DNA of 64,000 bases. Origin: Spartobacteria bacterium (GTDB taxonomy: Bacteria; Verrucomicrobiota; Verrucomicrobiia; Chthoniobacterales; UBA10450). The notes beneath the pieces are model-generated. The model was not told where the DNA came from. It saw only the letters and a list, made by a program, of their open reading frames with translations, and ran no database searches. The translations under genes and the position numbers were made by a program. The stretch lies in contig PNAA01000057.1 of the NCBI GenBank assembly GCA_003169975.1, positions 1 through 64,000 on the forward strand, given 5' to 3'. Positions 42,509 through 50,507 of this stretch are shown here, in pieces; position 1 is the stretch's first letter; each line of letters starts with the position of its first letter.

Positions 42509-42946
42509 TCAGCGGCCTACATCGGCCGCCTCCGGCGCGCGAAAACGCTCCCATTCCTCCGGCAAGCGGAGCAACTTCGCCTCGGGCAGCTGGATGATGG
42601 CCAGAGTCTGGCGGCAGTCGGCGATGAGCGCGTCATCGCCCAGCCGCCGGATCTGAAAGACGCACCAAAAGCGGACCCGCTCCAGCCGGTCGAGCCAGCC
42701 GTCGATGCGCAGGCGATCGCCCAGCTTCGCGGCGCGACGATAGTCGATTTCCGTCCGCACGACGACGGGGTAACGCTGGGTCTCGGCCATCTCCGTGAGT
42801 TTCATCCCAAGTCGCTCGGCCAGCAGGGTGCGCGCGGTTTCGATGAAACGCAGGTACGCGATGTTATGCACGACCGCGGCGCAGTCGGTATCGAAAAACA
42901 TGACCTGCACCTCGGTTTGGATGCGCGGCGCGTTCCCATTCGTCAT
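42509..42946 (-). CDS. Acyl-CoA thioesterase, hotdog fold (YbgC/4HBT-like)
   Basis: A 145-residue hotdog thioesterase. The active-site segment is [20 protein letters not shown], with Asp at the catalytic position followed by the helix that ends [11 protein letters not shown] short acidic tail closes the protein. Similar proteins hydrolyse acyl-CoA or acyl-ACP. The ATG at [13 protein letters not shown] is preferred over one 19 codons upstream. It lies between the glycosyltransferase and a membrane protein on the same strand. Confidence 0.82.
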   Translation of the reverse strand: MTNGNAPRIQTEVQVMFFDTDCAAVVHNIAYLRFIETARTLLAERLGMKLTEMAETQRYPVVVRTEIDYRRAAKLGDRLRIDGWLDRLERVRFWCVFQIRRLGDDALIADCRQTLAIIQLPEAKLLRLPEEWERFRAPEAADVGR

Positions 42947-43015
42947 CACGGTTGATCTTTCCGAATCGTCGCCGGAAAGCAACGGATTAAAAAAAACGCC
43001 CAACAGCGGCTTGGG

Positions 43016-43831
43016 CTAGAGCCGCACGAGATCGAGCAGAAACTGGCACCAGAGATAGATCATCCCGCGCCAGGAATACTTGATCTCGCCGCCTGCGGTC
43101 TGCATGAGCACGCCGGTCTTGATGTTGTGCGCGATCTGGTCGCGCAGATCGTTCTCGATCTCCTGCTGAATCTGATCTTCGTCGAGCGGATCGATCACGT
43201 TGGTCTCGACCGCGTTGTCGCGCAGAAAAGCCTTGTGGCTATGGTAAAGCTGCCAGAACGATTGGTCTGGCCGCTGCCGATTGATCCGGAATTGCGGCGT
43301 CAGTTTCAACCCGTAGGACAGGGGATAATTCCAGGTCGTCCAGACCGTGCCCTCCTGCGCCCGCGAGGAAATGCGCAGGTAGTAGAAGGAAAGATCGTGC
43401 TGCTCGTTGAGGCAGATCGTCGCCTGCGCGCGGTCGGCCTCCTTGTAAAAAAGCCGAAAGAATTGCTTGTAATCCTCCCAATCCCAACCGGCGTCGCTCA
43501 CGTGGACGAAGCCTTCGCTCTCGATCTGCGCGGTGATCTCATCGAGCGTCGGGAAGACCTCCGCTGAGGGCGGACTCTTCGGGCGGAGCGTTTTCTCGCG
43601 CGGGAGCCGGAGCGCGCGGATGCGGGTGAGAATTTCCAGCCAGGGAAGAAAGAGCCAGCTGAGCGCGCTGAGGAGGCCGAGCACCCAGTTGCCGGTGATA
43701 TAATAGATGGCGAGAAAGGAGGCGGTGAGAATGCCGAAGGCGCCGACCTTTTGCGAGACCGAGGATTGGTAGCTGCGCAAGGCGACGCTGAGCACGGCGA
43801 CGCCAAGGGTGATGAAAAGCCCGAACAACAT
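43016..43831 (-). CDS. Membrane protein of unknown function
   Basis: A 271-residue protein with three hydrophobic helices in the first 75 residues (LFITLGVAVLSVAL, ILTASFLAIYYITG, VLGLLSALSWLFLPW). A soluble domain of ~190 residues rich in aromatic residues follows (DAGWDWEDYKQFFRLFY; WTTWNYPLSYGLKLTP). The C-terminus is again aromatic (YSWRGMIYLWCQFLLDL). I recognise no family. It begins immediately after the stop of the glutaredoxin gene on the same strand, so the two are probably co-expressed. Confidence 0.7.
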   Translation of the reverse strand: MLFGLFITLGVAVLSVALRSYQSSVSQKVGAFGILTASFLAIYYITGNWVLGLLSALSWLFLPWLEILTRIRALRLPREKTLRPKSPPSAEVFPTLDEITAQIESEGFVHVSDAGWDWEDYKQFFRLFYKEADRAQATICLNEQHDLSFYYLRISSRAQEGTVWTTWNYPLSYGLKLTPQFRINRQRPDQSFWQLYHSHKAFLRDNAVETNVIDPLDEDQIQQEIENDLRDQIAHNIKTGVLMQTAGGEIKYSWRGMIYLWCQFLLDLVRL

Positions 43832-44104
43832 TTAGGGGACGATGGCGTGCGCGCGGAGGAATTTCTCGAGCTGATTGGTATCGAAATTCGCAAGCACTTC
43901 ATCCCCGGCCACGAGAGTCGGAACATAGGTCTGGTCGGACAGTTCCTTCATCTCCTCGTAAGCCTCGCGATCGCGGCCGACATCGATCTCGGTGAACTGA
44001 TAGCCGTGTTGCAGAAGATAATCCTTGGCATCGATGCACCAGGAGCACCATTCACGGCTGAAGAGTCTGATCTCGGTCGGCACGGGGGGAATAAACAGTC
44101 GCAT
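43832..44104 (-). CDS. Glutaredoxin-like protein
   Basis: A 90-residue thioredoxin-fold protein with the active site C-S-W-C (RLFSREWCSWCIDAKDYL), the cis-Pro strand in QTYVPTLVAGDEVLANFD and the helix LEKFLRAHAI. It uses glutathione or a related thiol to reduce disulfides in the cytoplasm. The CSWC variant replaces the common CPYC. It is first in a pair with the downstream membrane protein. Confidence 0.88.
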   Translation of the reverse strand: MRLFIPPVPTEIRLFSREWCSWCIDAKDYLLQHGYQFTEIDVGRDREAYEEMKELSDQTYVPTLVAGDEVLANFDTNQLEKFLRAHAIVP

Positions 44105-44241
44105 CGGGGGGCGTCAATCTCCTGCTTCAACCTGGACCTTCTCCTCGCTCTCCGTTGCCGGCCACCCGTTCCGCCGTTCGGGCGCGAGCGCGCCTAACGA
44201 ATTGAGACAGAAAGCGCGCGGCCGTCGGAGGGACGATGGAA

Positions 44242-45165
44242 TTAGAAGACGATCGCCCAGGAGCCATCCGGCTTGCGCACGGCCGCGATATGACCGGGAT
44301 AGATCACCGAGAGAACCATCCCAGAACACATTTGCGTCTCTTCATCCTTGACCGCCGCGAACGTCTTCTCATCCAATCCGAAGAGCGCTCCCGCTTTTCG
44401 CGTCACTACCACCTCTGGGCCACCAGTCGTCGCGAACTCCAATTCGCCCGCCTGCGGGGCCGTCACGCGCACGCCGGCCTCGTAGGCGGCTTCGAGGCAC
44501 CTCGCCTTGCGCACGTCGTCCACCTTGAGCGCTTCATTCTCATCGATTGCCTTATAGAGCGCCACGAAATCCGGCTGAAACCACTCCGCCCGCGTCTTCA
44601 AAAGCCCGGCAATCTTCTGCTTGTCGTCCTCGGTGAGCGAGGTAACCGCGGGGTAATGATGCCACGGTAAATCGAGCGCAAAATCCGCCACGAACTCGCG
44701 CTCGAAGACCACCTTCCCTTTGACCGCCTTGCGATCGTCGACCCCTTCGTTCGCCTGGTTTGTCGCCTTCACGCTGCCCGGCTCGACTTCCTCCGTCGCC
44801 TGGTCCGTCACGGAGGCCCAGCGCAATTGCGCGCGATAGGTTTTCGCCGGGTCGTTAGGCGCGAACTCGATCCGGATCTTGTTTTTTCCTTTGCGCAGCA
44901 CCGGGCCGACCGAGCTCATCGGCACCCAGACGGCGGGCCCAACCTCATGCTCGTCGAAAAGCACCGCAGCCTTTTCCTCGTGCACCTCCTGCTCAGCCAA
45001 CTGGACATTATTGATGAAAACCTGCGCCTTGCCCGCCACGATCGTGACCTCCTTGTCCTTCGCGGGGTCGCCGACAAAGGGCGTGAACTTGAACTCGACA
45101 TTAATGATGCCGGCTGGCGCGACCGACGCCGCGACCAAAAGAAGGGCAAGGGCGAGCTTTTTCAT
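44242..45165 (-). CDS. Secreted protein of unknown function
   Basis: A 307-residue protein with a signal peptide (MKKLALALLLVAASVAPAG). The N-terminal half is beta-rich (IINVEFKFTPFVGD; FINNVQLAEQEVHEEKAAVL; RKGKNKIRIEFAPND), like a carbohydrate-binding or Ig-like fold. The second half is helical (LLKTRAEWFQPDFVALYKAI) and ends with ETQMCSGMVLSVIYPGHIAA. No family recognised. The ATG is the one before the signal peptide; the longer frame upstream lacks support. A TCGTTAGGC copy is at 44852. Confidence 0.7.
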   Translation of the reverse strand: MKKLALALLLVAASVAPAGIINVEFKFTPFVGDPAKDKEVTIVAGKAQVFINNVQLAEQEVHEEKAAVLFDEHEVGPAVWVPMSSVGPVLRKGKNKIRIEFAPNDPAKTYRAQLRWASVTDQATEEVEPGSVKATNQANEGVDDRKAVKGKVVFEREFVADFALDLPWHHYPAVTSLTEDDKQKIAGLLKTRAEWFQPDFVALYKAIDENEALKVDDVRKARCLEAAYEAGVRVTAPQAGELEFATTGGPEVVVTRKAGALFGLDEKTFAAVKDEETQMCSGMVLSVIYPGHIAAVRKPDGSWAIVF

Positions 45166-45202
45166 TCTCCGGTTTTGACGCAGCTTCGCCAGCGAGACAA
45201 CC

Positions 45203-45667
45203 TTATTTCGTTGTGTCTGGCTTGCAGCCGGGTCGCGTCTTTTTCCCGCGCCAAACGTGGAGGGCCATGAGCGGAGGCAGCGCCAACCCAACCCAAAGAT
45301 GGGCGGCGCTTGTCCAGGAGCGAAGACGTTCGCCCCCGACGTAGTAAAGCCCGTAACCGGTCAGAACGAGGAAACCAAACAGGCCGAAGAGCGAAAGGCC
45401 GGTGCGGAGATTTCGCCCCGCGCGCCAGGCAAATTTGACGTGCATCGGCAGCAGCGTCCCGAGGAGGACGAGGACCGCCATCGCGGCCGCGCCGTGAGCT
45501 TTTAACATCCAGCTTTCCGCCGGACTCGCGCCGCCGAATTCGTTAGGTGAGGCGCCCCAGTAATGCAACCAGGCCCAGGCCGCGCCGGTTGTAAAAACCG
45601 CCACGCCGACCGCGTAGGCAAACCATTCGTGACGGCGACTCAGCCGGATGGAATTGCGACGCCTCAT
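45203..45667 (-). CDS. Small four-TM membrane protein at the end of an FMN-linked operon
   Basis: A 154-residue integral membrane protein with four helices (about 14-34, 58-78, 88-106, 120-138). Histidines lie near membrane edges (MLKAHGAAAMAVL, PMHVKFAWRAG, SAAHLWVGLALPP, ALHVWRGKK), a pattern that could ligate b-type heme. The ATG overlaps the apbE stop (ATGA), placing it last in the order outer-membrane protein, FMN-binding protein, ApbE, this protein. It may be the membrane electron carrier of that set; this is inferred from context. Confidence 0.65.
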   Translation of the reverse strand: MRRRNSIRLSRRHEWFAYAVGVAVFTTGAAWAWLHYWGASPNEFGGASPAESWMLKAHGAAAMAVLVLLGTLLPMHVKFAWRAGRNLRTGLSLFGLFGFLVLTGYGLYYVGGERLRSWTSAAHLWVGLALPPLMALHVWRGKKTRPGCKPDTTK

Positions 45668-46459
45668 ACCCGGGAAAGCCAGCGCGGCGGGAGATTGCGT
45701 TCGAGCACGAAGGCACCAGCGCCGTGGCGGGCGAGCAACTCCTTTGCATCCCCCGCAAAGCGAGTGCGATTTTTGTCAGGGCGTCTGCCGTCAGGCAATC
45801 GCGCGCCGCAACCGTGACGCTGATTTCGTCCGGCAGCGGCTGACGCGAGCGGCCGTCGAAAAGCGCGGGCGCAAAATAGCGCGCGGAGGTCGCCAGAGCG
45901 CGATCACGCAGACGAACCATACCCGCCGTCCGGCCCGGGTAGAGGGGATGGCGAATCTGCACCTCCTGCGCGTGCTCGCCGAAAACTCGCAGGTCGCCTC
46001 CCGCGTTTACGATTCCCGAAATAGCGCCGGCTTTTTGCAACGCTTCCACCGCCCGGTCTACCGCGAATCCCTTCGCGATCCCGCCGAGATCGATCGTCAC
46101 CGGCCGGCGAAAACGAACGTGGTCGTCTTTGTTGATCAACACGTCGCGCCAGTTGCCCTTCGATCCGACCGTGATGTCGAATACGCCGCCGCTATCCTCG
46201 AAAATTTTCCCGCCGCGCGCAGCACCGCGAGGGTCGAGCGATGCACCGCGACCCTGCGCCACGCCGCCTCGCGATTGAGCCGGCTCACTTCGCTCAAAGG
46301 ATCGTGGCGGTTCATCCGCCCCTGCACTTCCGCGATGGCGATGAAGCCGACCGCGATGGCGCGCCGCAGAATCGTCTCGTTAGGCGCGCGCACTGCGATC
46401 TCCACGAACGTCCCGAGGAGCGGGCGCGCCCGGCGCGCTTCAACGCAGCGCGATGTCAT
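45664..46459 (-). pseudogene. apbE: FAD:protein FMN transferase ApbE, split by two single-base frameshifts in this sequence
   Basis: ApbE attaches FMN covalently to Ser/Thr of target proteins outside the cytoplasm. The N-terminal part (ARPLLGTFVEIAVRAP; VQGRMNRHDPLSEVSRLNRE) and the central part (FDITVGSKGNWRDVLI; TIDLGGIAKGFAVDRAVEAL; GIVNAGGDLRVFG; CLTADALTKIALAL) are both good family matches but lie in different frames. One base appears lost in the A/T run near 46205. One base appears gained in the G run near 45757, after which the natural ending AKELLARHGAGAFVLERNLP is read in the first frame. Both errors sit in homopolymers and compensate, so sequencing error is as likely as true decay. 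Confidence 0.8.
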
Positions 46460-46964
46460 ACAATGCGAGAATTCGCCGCACGCCGTCGGTCAAGTGGCGC
46501 GAAGAAAGGGTCGCGCCGCTGATGTTCTTGATGTCGCGGTCGAGGAGGAGCGGCGCCGTTTTCGTTTTGCCGACAAACTGCGCCCGCCATTTCGGGTCGC
46601 GCACCTGCCCGCCATAGCTCTCGCGGTAATCCATGATCTCCAGCCCGCGGACGGCGCCGTCATTCGTCAGGCCGACGGCGTAGGTGATGAATTCATGTTT
46701 ACCGATCACTTCGTCGACGATGAACCAGCCGCCGCCACTTGCCCGCCAGATCTGCGGCGGCCTGTTGGTGAGGCGGATGCCACTCTCCTGCTCGATCGAC
46801 TTGCGTTGTGCATCGGTCAACTGCAGCGGGAAAGCGACAAGTTTTTTCCCGGGGAAAATCGCCTCCTGGGCCTGCCCGACATTCAGGTAGGTGACAGCAA
46901 AACCGGTGCTGACCAGGGCGGCCGAAAGCGGCGCCGCGATAAAAACGAACTGCGGCTTCAGCAT
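46440..46964 (-). CDS. FMN-binding domain protein (RnfG/NqrC-like), likely ApbE substrate
   Basis: A 174-residue exported or membrane-anchored protein (N-terminal TM at residues 5-27). The FMN-binding domain ends in S-G-A-T-L-S-S (DIKNISGATLSSRHLTDGV), the sequence in which ApbE esterifies FMN to a Thr. GGWFIVDEVIGKHEFITYAV and MDYRESYGGQV are typical of the fold. It overlaps the apbE gene by 20 bp. Together with the downstream membrane protein and the upstream outer-membrane protein it suggests a flavin-based electron path in the envelope. Confidence 0.87.
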   Translation of the reverse strand: MLKPQFVFIAAPLSAALVSTGFAVTYLNVGQAQEAIFPGKKLVAFPLQLTDAQRKSIEQESGIRLTNRPPQIWRASGGGWFIVDEVIGKHEFITYAVGLTNDGAVRGLEIMDYRESYGGQVRDPKWRAQFVGKTKTAPLLLDRDIKNISGATLSSRHLTDGVRRILALYDIALR

Positions 46965-46967
46965 CGC

Positions 46968-47819
46968 CTAGAAATTGAATCCAACCTTGAGCCGGAACTG
47001 GTGACGCTGCTCCTCGGCGAAGGTTTGGCCGTCGTTAGGCTCGCCCACTCCTTTGCCGTAAACTTGATAGTTGTAAGTCAGAGTGGCCCACCAGCGTTCC
47101 TGCGCGTAATGAAGGGACGGGCCAGCGTAGAGCACGCGGTGCTCGAAATTATAGAAATCGAATTGTGGATATTCCGTGCGGTAGTGTGCTTCCACCCCGG
47201 CATACCAATTCGGGGCGAAGCGATAGGTCACGCCACCGGCGGATTCGAAAGCGAGTTCCTTCGGATATTGCTCGGCCGGTTGTTTGCCCCAGGCCCACTC
47301 GATGCCAAAGCTCAGGACCGTGATGAGGGTGTCATCGAGAAAATCCTTTTGCAGGTCGATCTCTGGTTTGAGGTAACGCTCGTGCTGCTTCAGTCCGTCG
47401 ACTTCGTCGTTCAGCAGATACCCGCCTTCGACCCGCAAGGCCAGGCCGAGCGGATCCTTGAACGGACTGAGCAATCGATATTTCCCCGAAGCCTCGAAAC
47501 CCCCAAAACGATAATTGTTTCGGTTAGGCAAACCCGGCACATCCCGATTGTAAAAGTAATGATTCTCGGTCGAGAGACTGGCCTGGAACTGATCGGTGAA
47601 GCCATATTCGACCTCCGTTTCATAGTCGGAGCCGTAGTAAGTGCCCTCGTCCTTGCCCGTGCGCAGGGTAACGAACTGATAAACTTCCGCGTGGCCACCC
47701 GGGAGGGTCTCGGCGCCGCGCGCGAAGCCGAAAAATTGTTCGTCGGCCCGGGCGGTGCTCGCGGTGGCAAAGCCGAACGCCATAACAGCGACGAGCAGAG
47801 CAGGTCGGATGAATTTCAT
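46968..47819 (-). CDS. Outer-membrane beta-barrel protein
   Basis: A 283-residue protein with a signal peptide (MKFIRPALLVAVMAFGFATA, cleavage after ARA). It has repeated amphipathic strands with aromatic girdles (YQFVTLRTGKDEGTYYGSDY; TEVEYGFTDQFQASLSTENH; WWATLTYNYQVYG) and a C-terminal Phe (RLKVGFNF), the usual BAM-recognition end. About 10-12 strands are likely. It starts the operon with the FMN-binding protein 3 bp downstream. It may be a porin or a scaffold for electron exchange; its closest family (DUF6662-like) has no known role. Confidence 0.75.
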   Translation of the reverse strand: MKFIRPALLVAVMAFGFATASTARADEQFFGFARGAETLPGGHAEVYQFVTLRTGKDEGTYYGSDYETEVEYGFTDQFQASLSTENHYFYNRDVPGLPNRNNYRFGGFEASGKYRLLSPFKDPLGLALRVEGGYLLNDEVDGLKQHERYLKPEIDLQKDFLDDTLITVLSFGIEWAWGKQPAEQYPKELAFESAGGVTYRFAPNWYAGVEAHYRTEYPQFDFYNFEHRVLYAGPSLHYAQERWWATLTYNYQVYGKGVGEPNDGQTFAEEQRHQFRLKVGFNF

Positions 47820-47915
47820 CCAACCATGCTACGCGAGCGGCGGACGGCCCGCTGCCGTTCGGTTGCCAATTATTAGCGGCTCCTTGCGACCGCTCCGCTG
47901 CGCAGGAGGTTGTGG

Positions 47916-48293
47916 TTAGCCGATCGACGAACGATAGGCGGCCGCATCCTTCAAGGCCTTCAACTGCTCGGTGTCATCTACCTTCAGGACGTAAATCCAA
48001 CCTTCGCCATACGGATCGGTGTTGATCAGCGCCGGATTGGATTCGAGCGCCTTGTTCACTTCCAGCACCGTGCCCTTGGCTGGAGCGTAGATGTCACTCG
48101 CGGCCTTGACCGACTCGACGACCGCGATCGTGCCGCCGGCTTCATACGACGCGCCCATTTTCGGCAGCTCGACGTAAACCACGTCGGTCAACTCGGCCTG
48201 CGCGTGATCGGTAATCCCGACCCGGATTTTGTCGCCTTCGCGGCGGACCCATTCGTGCGATTCGGTGTAGAGAAGGTCGTCTGGAACATTCAT
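47916..48293 (-). CDS. gcvH: Glycine cleavage system H protein
   Basis: A 125-residue lipoyl carrier that shuttles aminomethyl groups in the glycine cleavage complex. The fold begins LLYTESHEWVRREGDKIRVG. The lipoylated Lys is in VVESVKAASDIYAPAKGTVL, and the end (NTDPYGEGWIYVLKVDD) is canonical. Its ATG overlaps the gcvT stop (ATGA). The P and L proteins are not in this window. No glycine riboswitch is visible upstream of gcvT. Confidence 0.96.
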   Translation of the reverse strand: MNVPDDLLYTESHEWVRREGDKIRVGITDHAQAELTDVVYVELPKMGASYEAGGTIAVVESVKAASDIYAPAKGTVLEVNKALESNPALINTDPYGEGWIYVLKVDDTEQLKALKDAAAYRSSIG

Positions 48294-49399
48294 GATTTTT
48301 TGTAGAGCGGTTTCTTTTCGACCACGGCCGGAAATTTCTGGCCGCGGATTTCAATTTCAATTTCCTCGCCCGGCTGCGGCGCCGGCGTTGTGAGGTAAGC
48401 CATCCCGATCCCGTAATTCAAGCTTGGCGAAAGAGTGCCGCTGGTCAGCTCACCCGCATCCGCCCCCGCGCGGAAGACACGGTAATGCGGCCGCGGCGGT
48501 GGGCTTTTGCCTTTCATCCGAAAAGGGACGAGTCGGCGCGAGAGGCCTTCCTCTTTCTCGCGCTGCAACTTCTCGCGGCCGGTGAAATTCGGCTTCGTTA
48601 GGTCAACGAAAAACCCGAGGCCGGCCTCGAGCGGGTTACGTTCCGGCGAGAGGTCGGAGCCGTTGAGCGGATAACACATTTCGAGACGCAATGTGTCGCG
48701 CGCGCCGAGGCCGCAGGGGCGAATGCCTAACGACTTTCCTTTCTCAAGCACTTCCCTCCACACCCGCGGCGCGTCCTGCGCGGCGAAGAAAACTTCGATC
48801 CCGTCCTCTCCTGTGTAGCCCGTGCGCGCGACCCAAATGCTCGTCTCGCCAAGATCGAACGCCGCAATCCGATTCCGCGTCGGCATCGGTTTTTCGCTTC
48901 CGAAGAGCATTTGGAAAAGTTCCCCGACCCGCGGTCCCTGGATCGCCAGACCGGCATACTGAGCGCTTTGGTCCGCGAGCTGCACGCCGCCCGCCGACAC
49001 TGACAGGTGCGCCCGCAACCAGGCAAAATCGTCCTCGATCCGTGAGGCATTCACGACAAGCAAAAACTTCTCGTCTTCGATCCGGTAAACGATCAGGTCG
49101 TCGATGATTCCGGCGGCGTCGTTCAACAAAAAGGTGTACTGCCCCGCGCCGACTTCGAGCTTCTCGGTGTTGTTCGTCAGCATGGTGTTGAGCCATTCGC
49201 TGGCGCGCGGCCCGGTCGCGACCAGCTCACCCATGTGCGAAATATCGAAGACGCCGACGCTCTTCCGCACTGCCTGGTGCTCGTCCATAATGCTGCTGTA
49301 CTGCACCGGCATCAGCCAGCCGCCAAAGGGGATGAGTTTCGCGCCCAGTCTGACGTGTTCGTCGTAAAGCGGGGTCCGTTTTTCCGCGGCGTCACTCAT
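48290..49399 (-). CDS. gcvT: Aminomethyltransferase (glycine cleavage T protein)
   Basis: A 369-residue enzyme that releases ammonia and passes the one-carbon unit to tetrahydrofolate. Family landmarks are LYDEHVRLGAKLIPFGGWLM, SVGVFDISHMGELVATGP, the folate-site Asp region ALGARDTLRLEMCYPL-like (GLGARDTLRLEMCYPLNGSD) and GFFVDLTKPNFTGREKL. The order gcvT-gcvH with overlapping codons is the normal operon start. Two 9-mer-type sites lie inside (48725 exact; 48595 degenerate). Confidence 0.96.
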   Translation of the reverse strand: MSDAAEKRTPLYDEHVRLGAKLIPFGGWLMPVQYSSIMDEHQAVRKSVGVFDISHMGELVATGPRASEWLNTMLTNNTEKLEVGAGQYTFLLNDAAGIIDDLIVYRIEDEKFLLVVNASRIEDDFAWLRAHLSVSAGGVQLADQSAQYAGLAIQGPRVGELFQMLFGSEKPMPTRNRIAAFDLGETSIWVARTGYTGEDGIEVFFAAQDAPRVWREVLEKGKSLGIRPCGLGARDTLRLEMCYPLNGSDLSPERNPLEAGLGFFVDLTKPNFTGREKLQREKEEGLSRRLVPFRMKGKSPPPRPHYRVFRAGADAGELTSGTLSPSLNYGIGMAYLTTPAPQPGEEIEIEIRGQKFPAVVEKKPLYKKS

Positions 49400-49499
49400 C
49401 GCGGCCAGCCTAGATGTTGCCGCAAACGTGTCAAACTTCGCGCCTTTCGCCGCACCCTTTCTTGAACTGCCGCGGGGCCGCCTCTACGGTGACGCGACG

Positions 49500-50303
49500 A
49501 TGAATTTGCTCGATTCCCTCGAACGCCGCTTCGGCTGGCTCGCCATTCCAGGCTTGATCCGCATCGTGGTCGCGCTCACCGCGCTGGTTTATTTCCTCAC
49601 TTTTCTCAATCCCAATTTCCTCTCCCTTCTGACGCTCGATCCGGCGCGCATCATGCACGGCGAAGTCTGGCGGCTGGTCACCTACATCTTCATTCCTGGC
49701 TCGATCGGTCAGCCCGGCGCGATGATCCAGCCGCTTTGGCTTTTGCTGGCGCTTTGGTTTTTGCTCTTCATCGGCGACCGACTGGAACACGCCTGGGGCG
49801 CCTTTCGCCTCAACCTATACTTTTTTGTCGGGATGATCGGGACAACGATCGCGGCCTTCTTTTTTGGCGAGCAATTTTCCAACGCCATGCTCGCGTCGTC
49901 GCTTTTTTTCGCCTTCGCGAACTGCTATCCCGACGAGGTGATCTACGTCCTTTTCGTTTTGCCGATGAAGGTGAAATGGCTCGCCTGGGTCTCGGCAGCG
50001 CTCTTGCTTCTCAGATTCGCGACGGGGCCGAATTCCTACCGGATGGCTTTGATCGCGGCCTTTGCGAATTACCTTATCTTTTTCGGCCCGGACCTGGTCC
50101 GCGCGGCGCGCAACCGGAAGGAGGTCGCGAGCCGGCGCCGCCGGTTCGAAGAAAATGCGCGGCCGGAAGAAGACGCTCTGCATCACTGCGCGAACTGCGG
50201 CGCGACGGAGCTGACGAACCCCAATCTTGAATTCCGCGTCGCGCGCGACGGAGAAGAATACTGCCTCGCTCATCTCCCGAGCGCGTCAAAGGTGGAAGCC
50301 TAA
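49500..50303 (+). CDS. Rhomboid-like membrane protein without recognisable catalytic serine, zinc-ribbon tail
   Basis: A 267-residue protein with six hydrophobic helices, arranged as in small rhomboid-type proteins (RIMHGEVWRLVTYIFIPGS; LWLLLALWFLLFIGDRLEHA; RLNLYFFVGMIGTTIAAFF). The helix where active rhomboids carry G-x-S-G reads LASSLFFAFANCYPDE, so proteolytic activity is doubtful. The C-terminal tail holds HHCANCGATELTNPN, a single CxxC that may bind zinc with a partner, and a cytoplasmic basic stretch. The ATG at MNLLDSLERRFGWLA is preferred; it is the first with a following TM profile. Confidence 0.7.
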   Translation: MNLLDSLERRFGWLAIPGLIRIVVALTALVYFLTFLNPNFLSLLTLDPARIMHGEVWRLVTYIFIPGSIGQPGAMIQPLWLLLALWFLLFIGDRLEHAWGAFRLNLYFFVGMIGTTIAAFFFGEQFSNAMLASSLFFAFANCYPDEVIYVLFVLPMKVKWLAWVSAALLLLRFATGPNSYRMALIAAFANYLIFFGPDLVRAARNRKEVASRRRRFEENARPEEDALHHCANCGATELTNPNLEFRVARDGEEYCLAHLPSASKVEA

Positions 50304-50349
50304 CGATTGCCGTCAACTCGCGCGCAGCCGACGGATGCGGCGGTGAAAG

Positions 50350-50447
50350 CAAACGCTCAGCGTCCAACGTTCAATGAAGAGGAGGCGCGGCGGTCTTTTT
50401 TCCTACTTGGACGTTTAACGTTGAGCGTTGGACGTTGGACGTTTTCC
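50350..50447. repeat. REP-like palindromic element (AACGTTGGACGCTGAGCGTT type)
   Basis: A left part (AAACGCTCAGCGTCCAACGT) is largely complementary to the right part (GTTGAGCGTTGGACGTTGGA), which contains an extra GTTGGAC copy. Between lies AGGAGGCGCGGCGGTCTTTTTTCC. The pair occupies the gap between the rhomboid-like gene and hemQ. It differs in sequence from the other palindromes here, so several REP families coexist. Confidence 0.55.
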
Positions 50448-50507
50448 TCTCTTCTTACACCGCGCGCCCCGGCTTGACCCCGTCGCCGCGCCCACGGACA
50501 CTCGCTC

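Noticed and set aside
45648-47876. A 742-residue plus-strand frame over the FMN operon
   Set aside because: It mirrors minus-strand genes with clear family motifs (ApbE, FMN-binding, barrel). Long antisense frames are common in GC-rich DNA.
49400-49499. Glycine riboswitch upstream of gcvT
   Set aside because: The ~100 bases between gcvT and the divergent rhomboid-like gene are too short and show no tandem aptamer-like structure.
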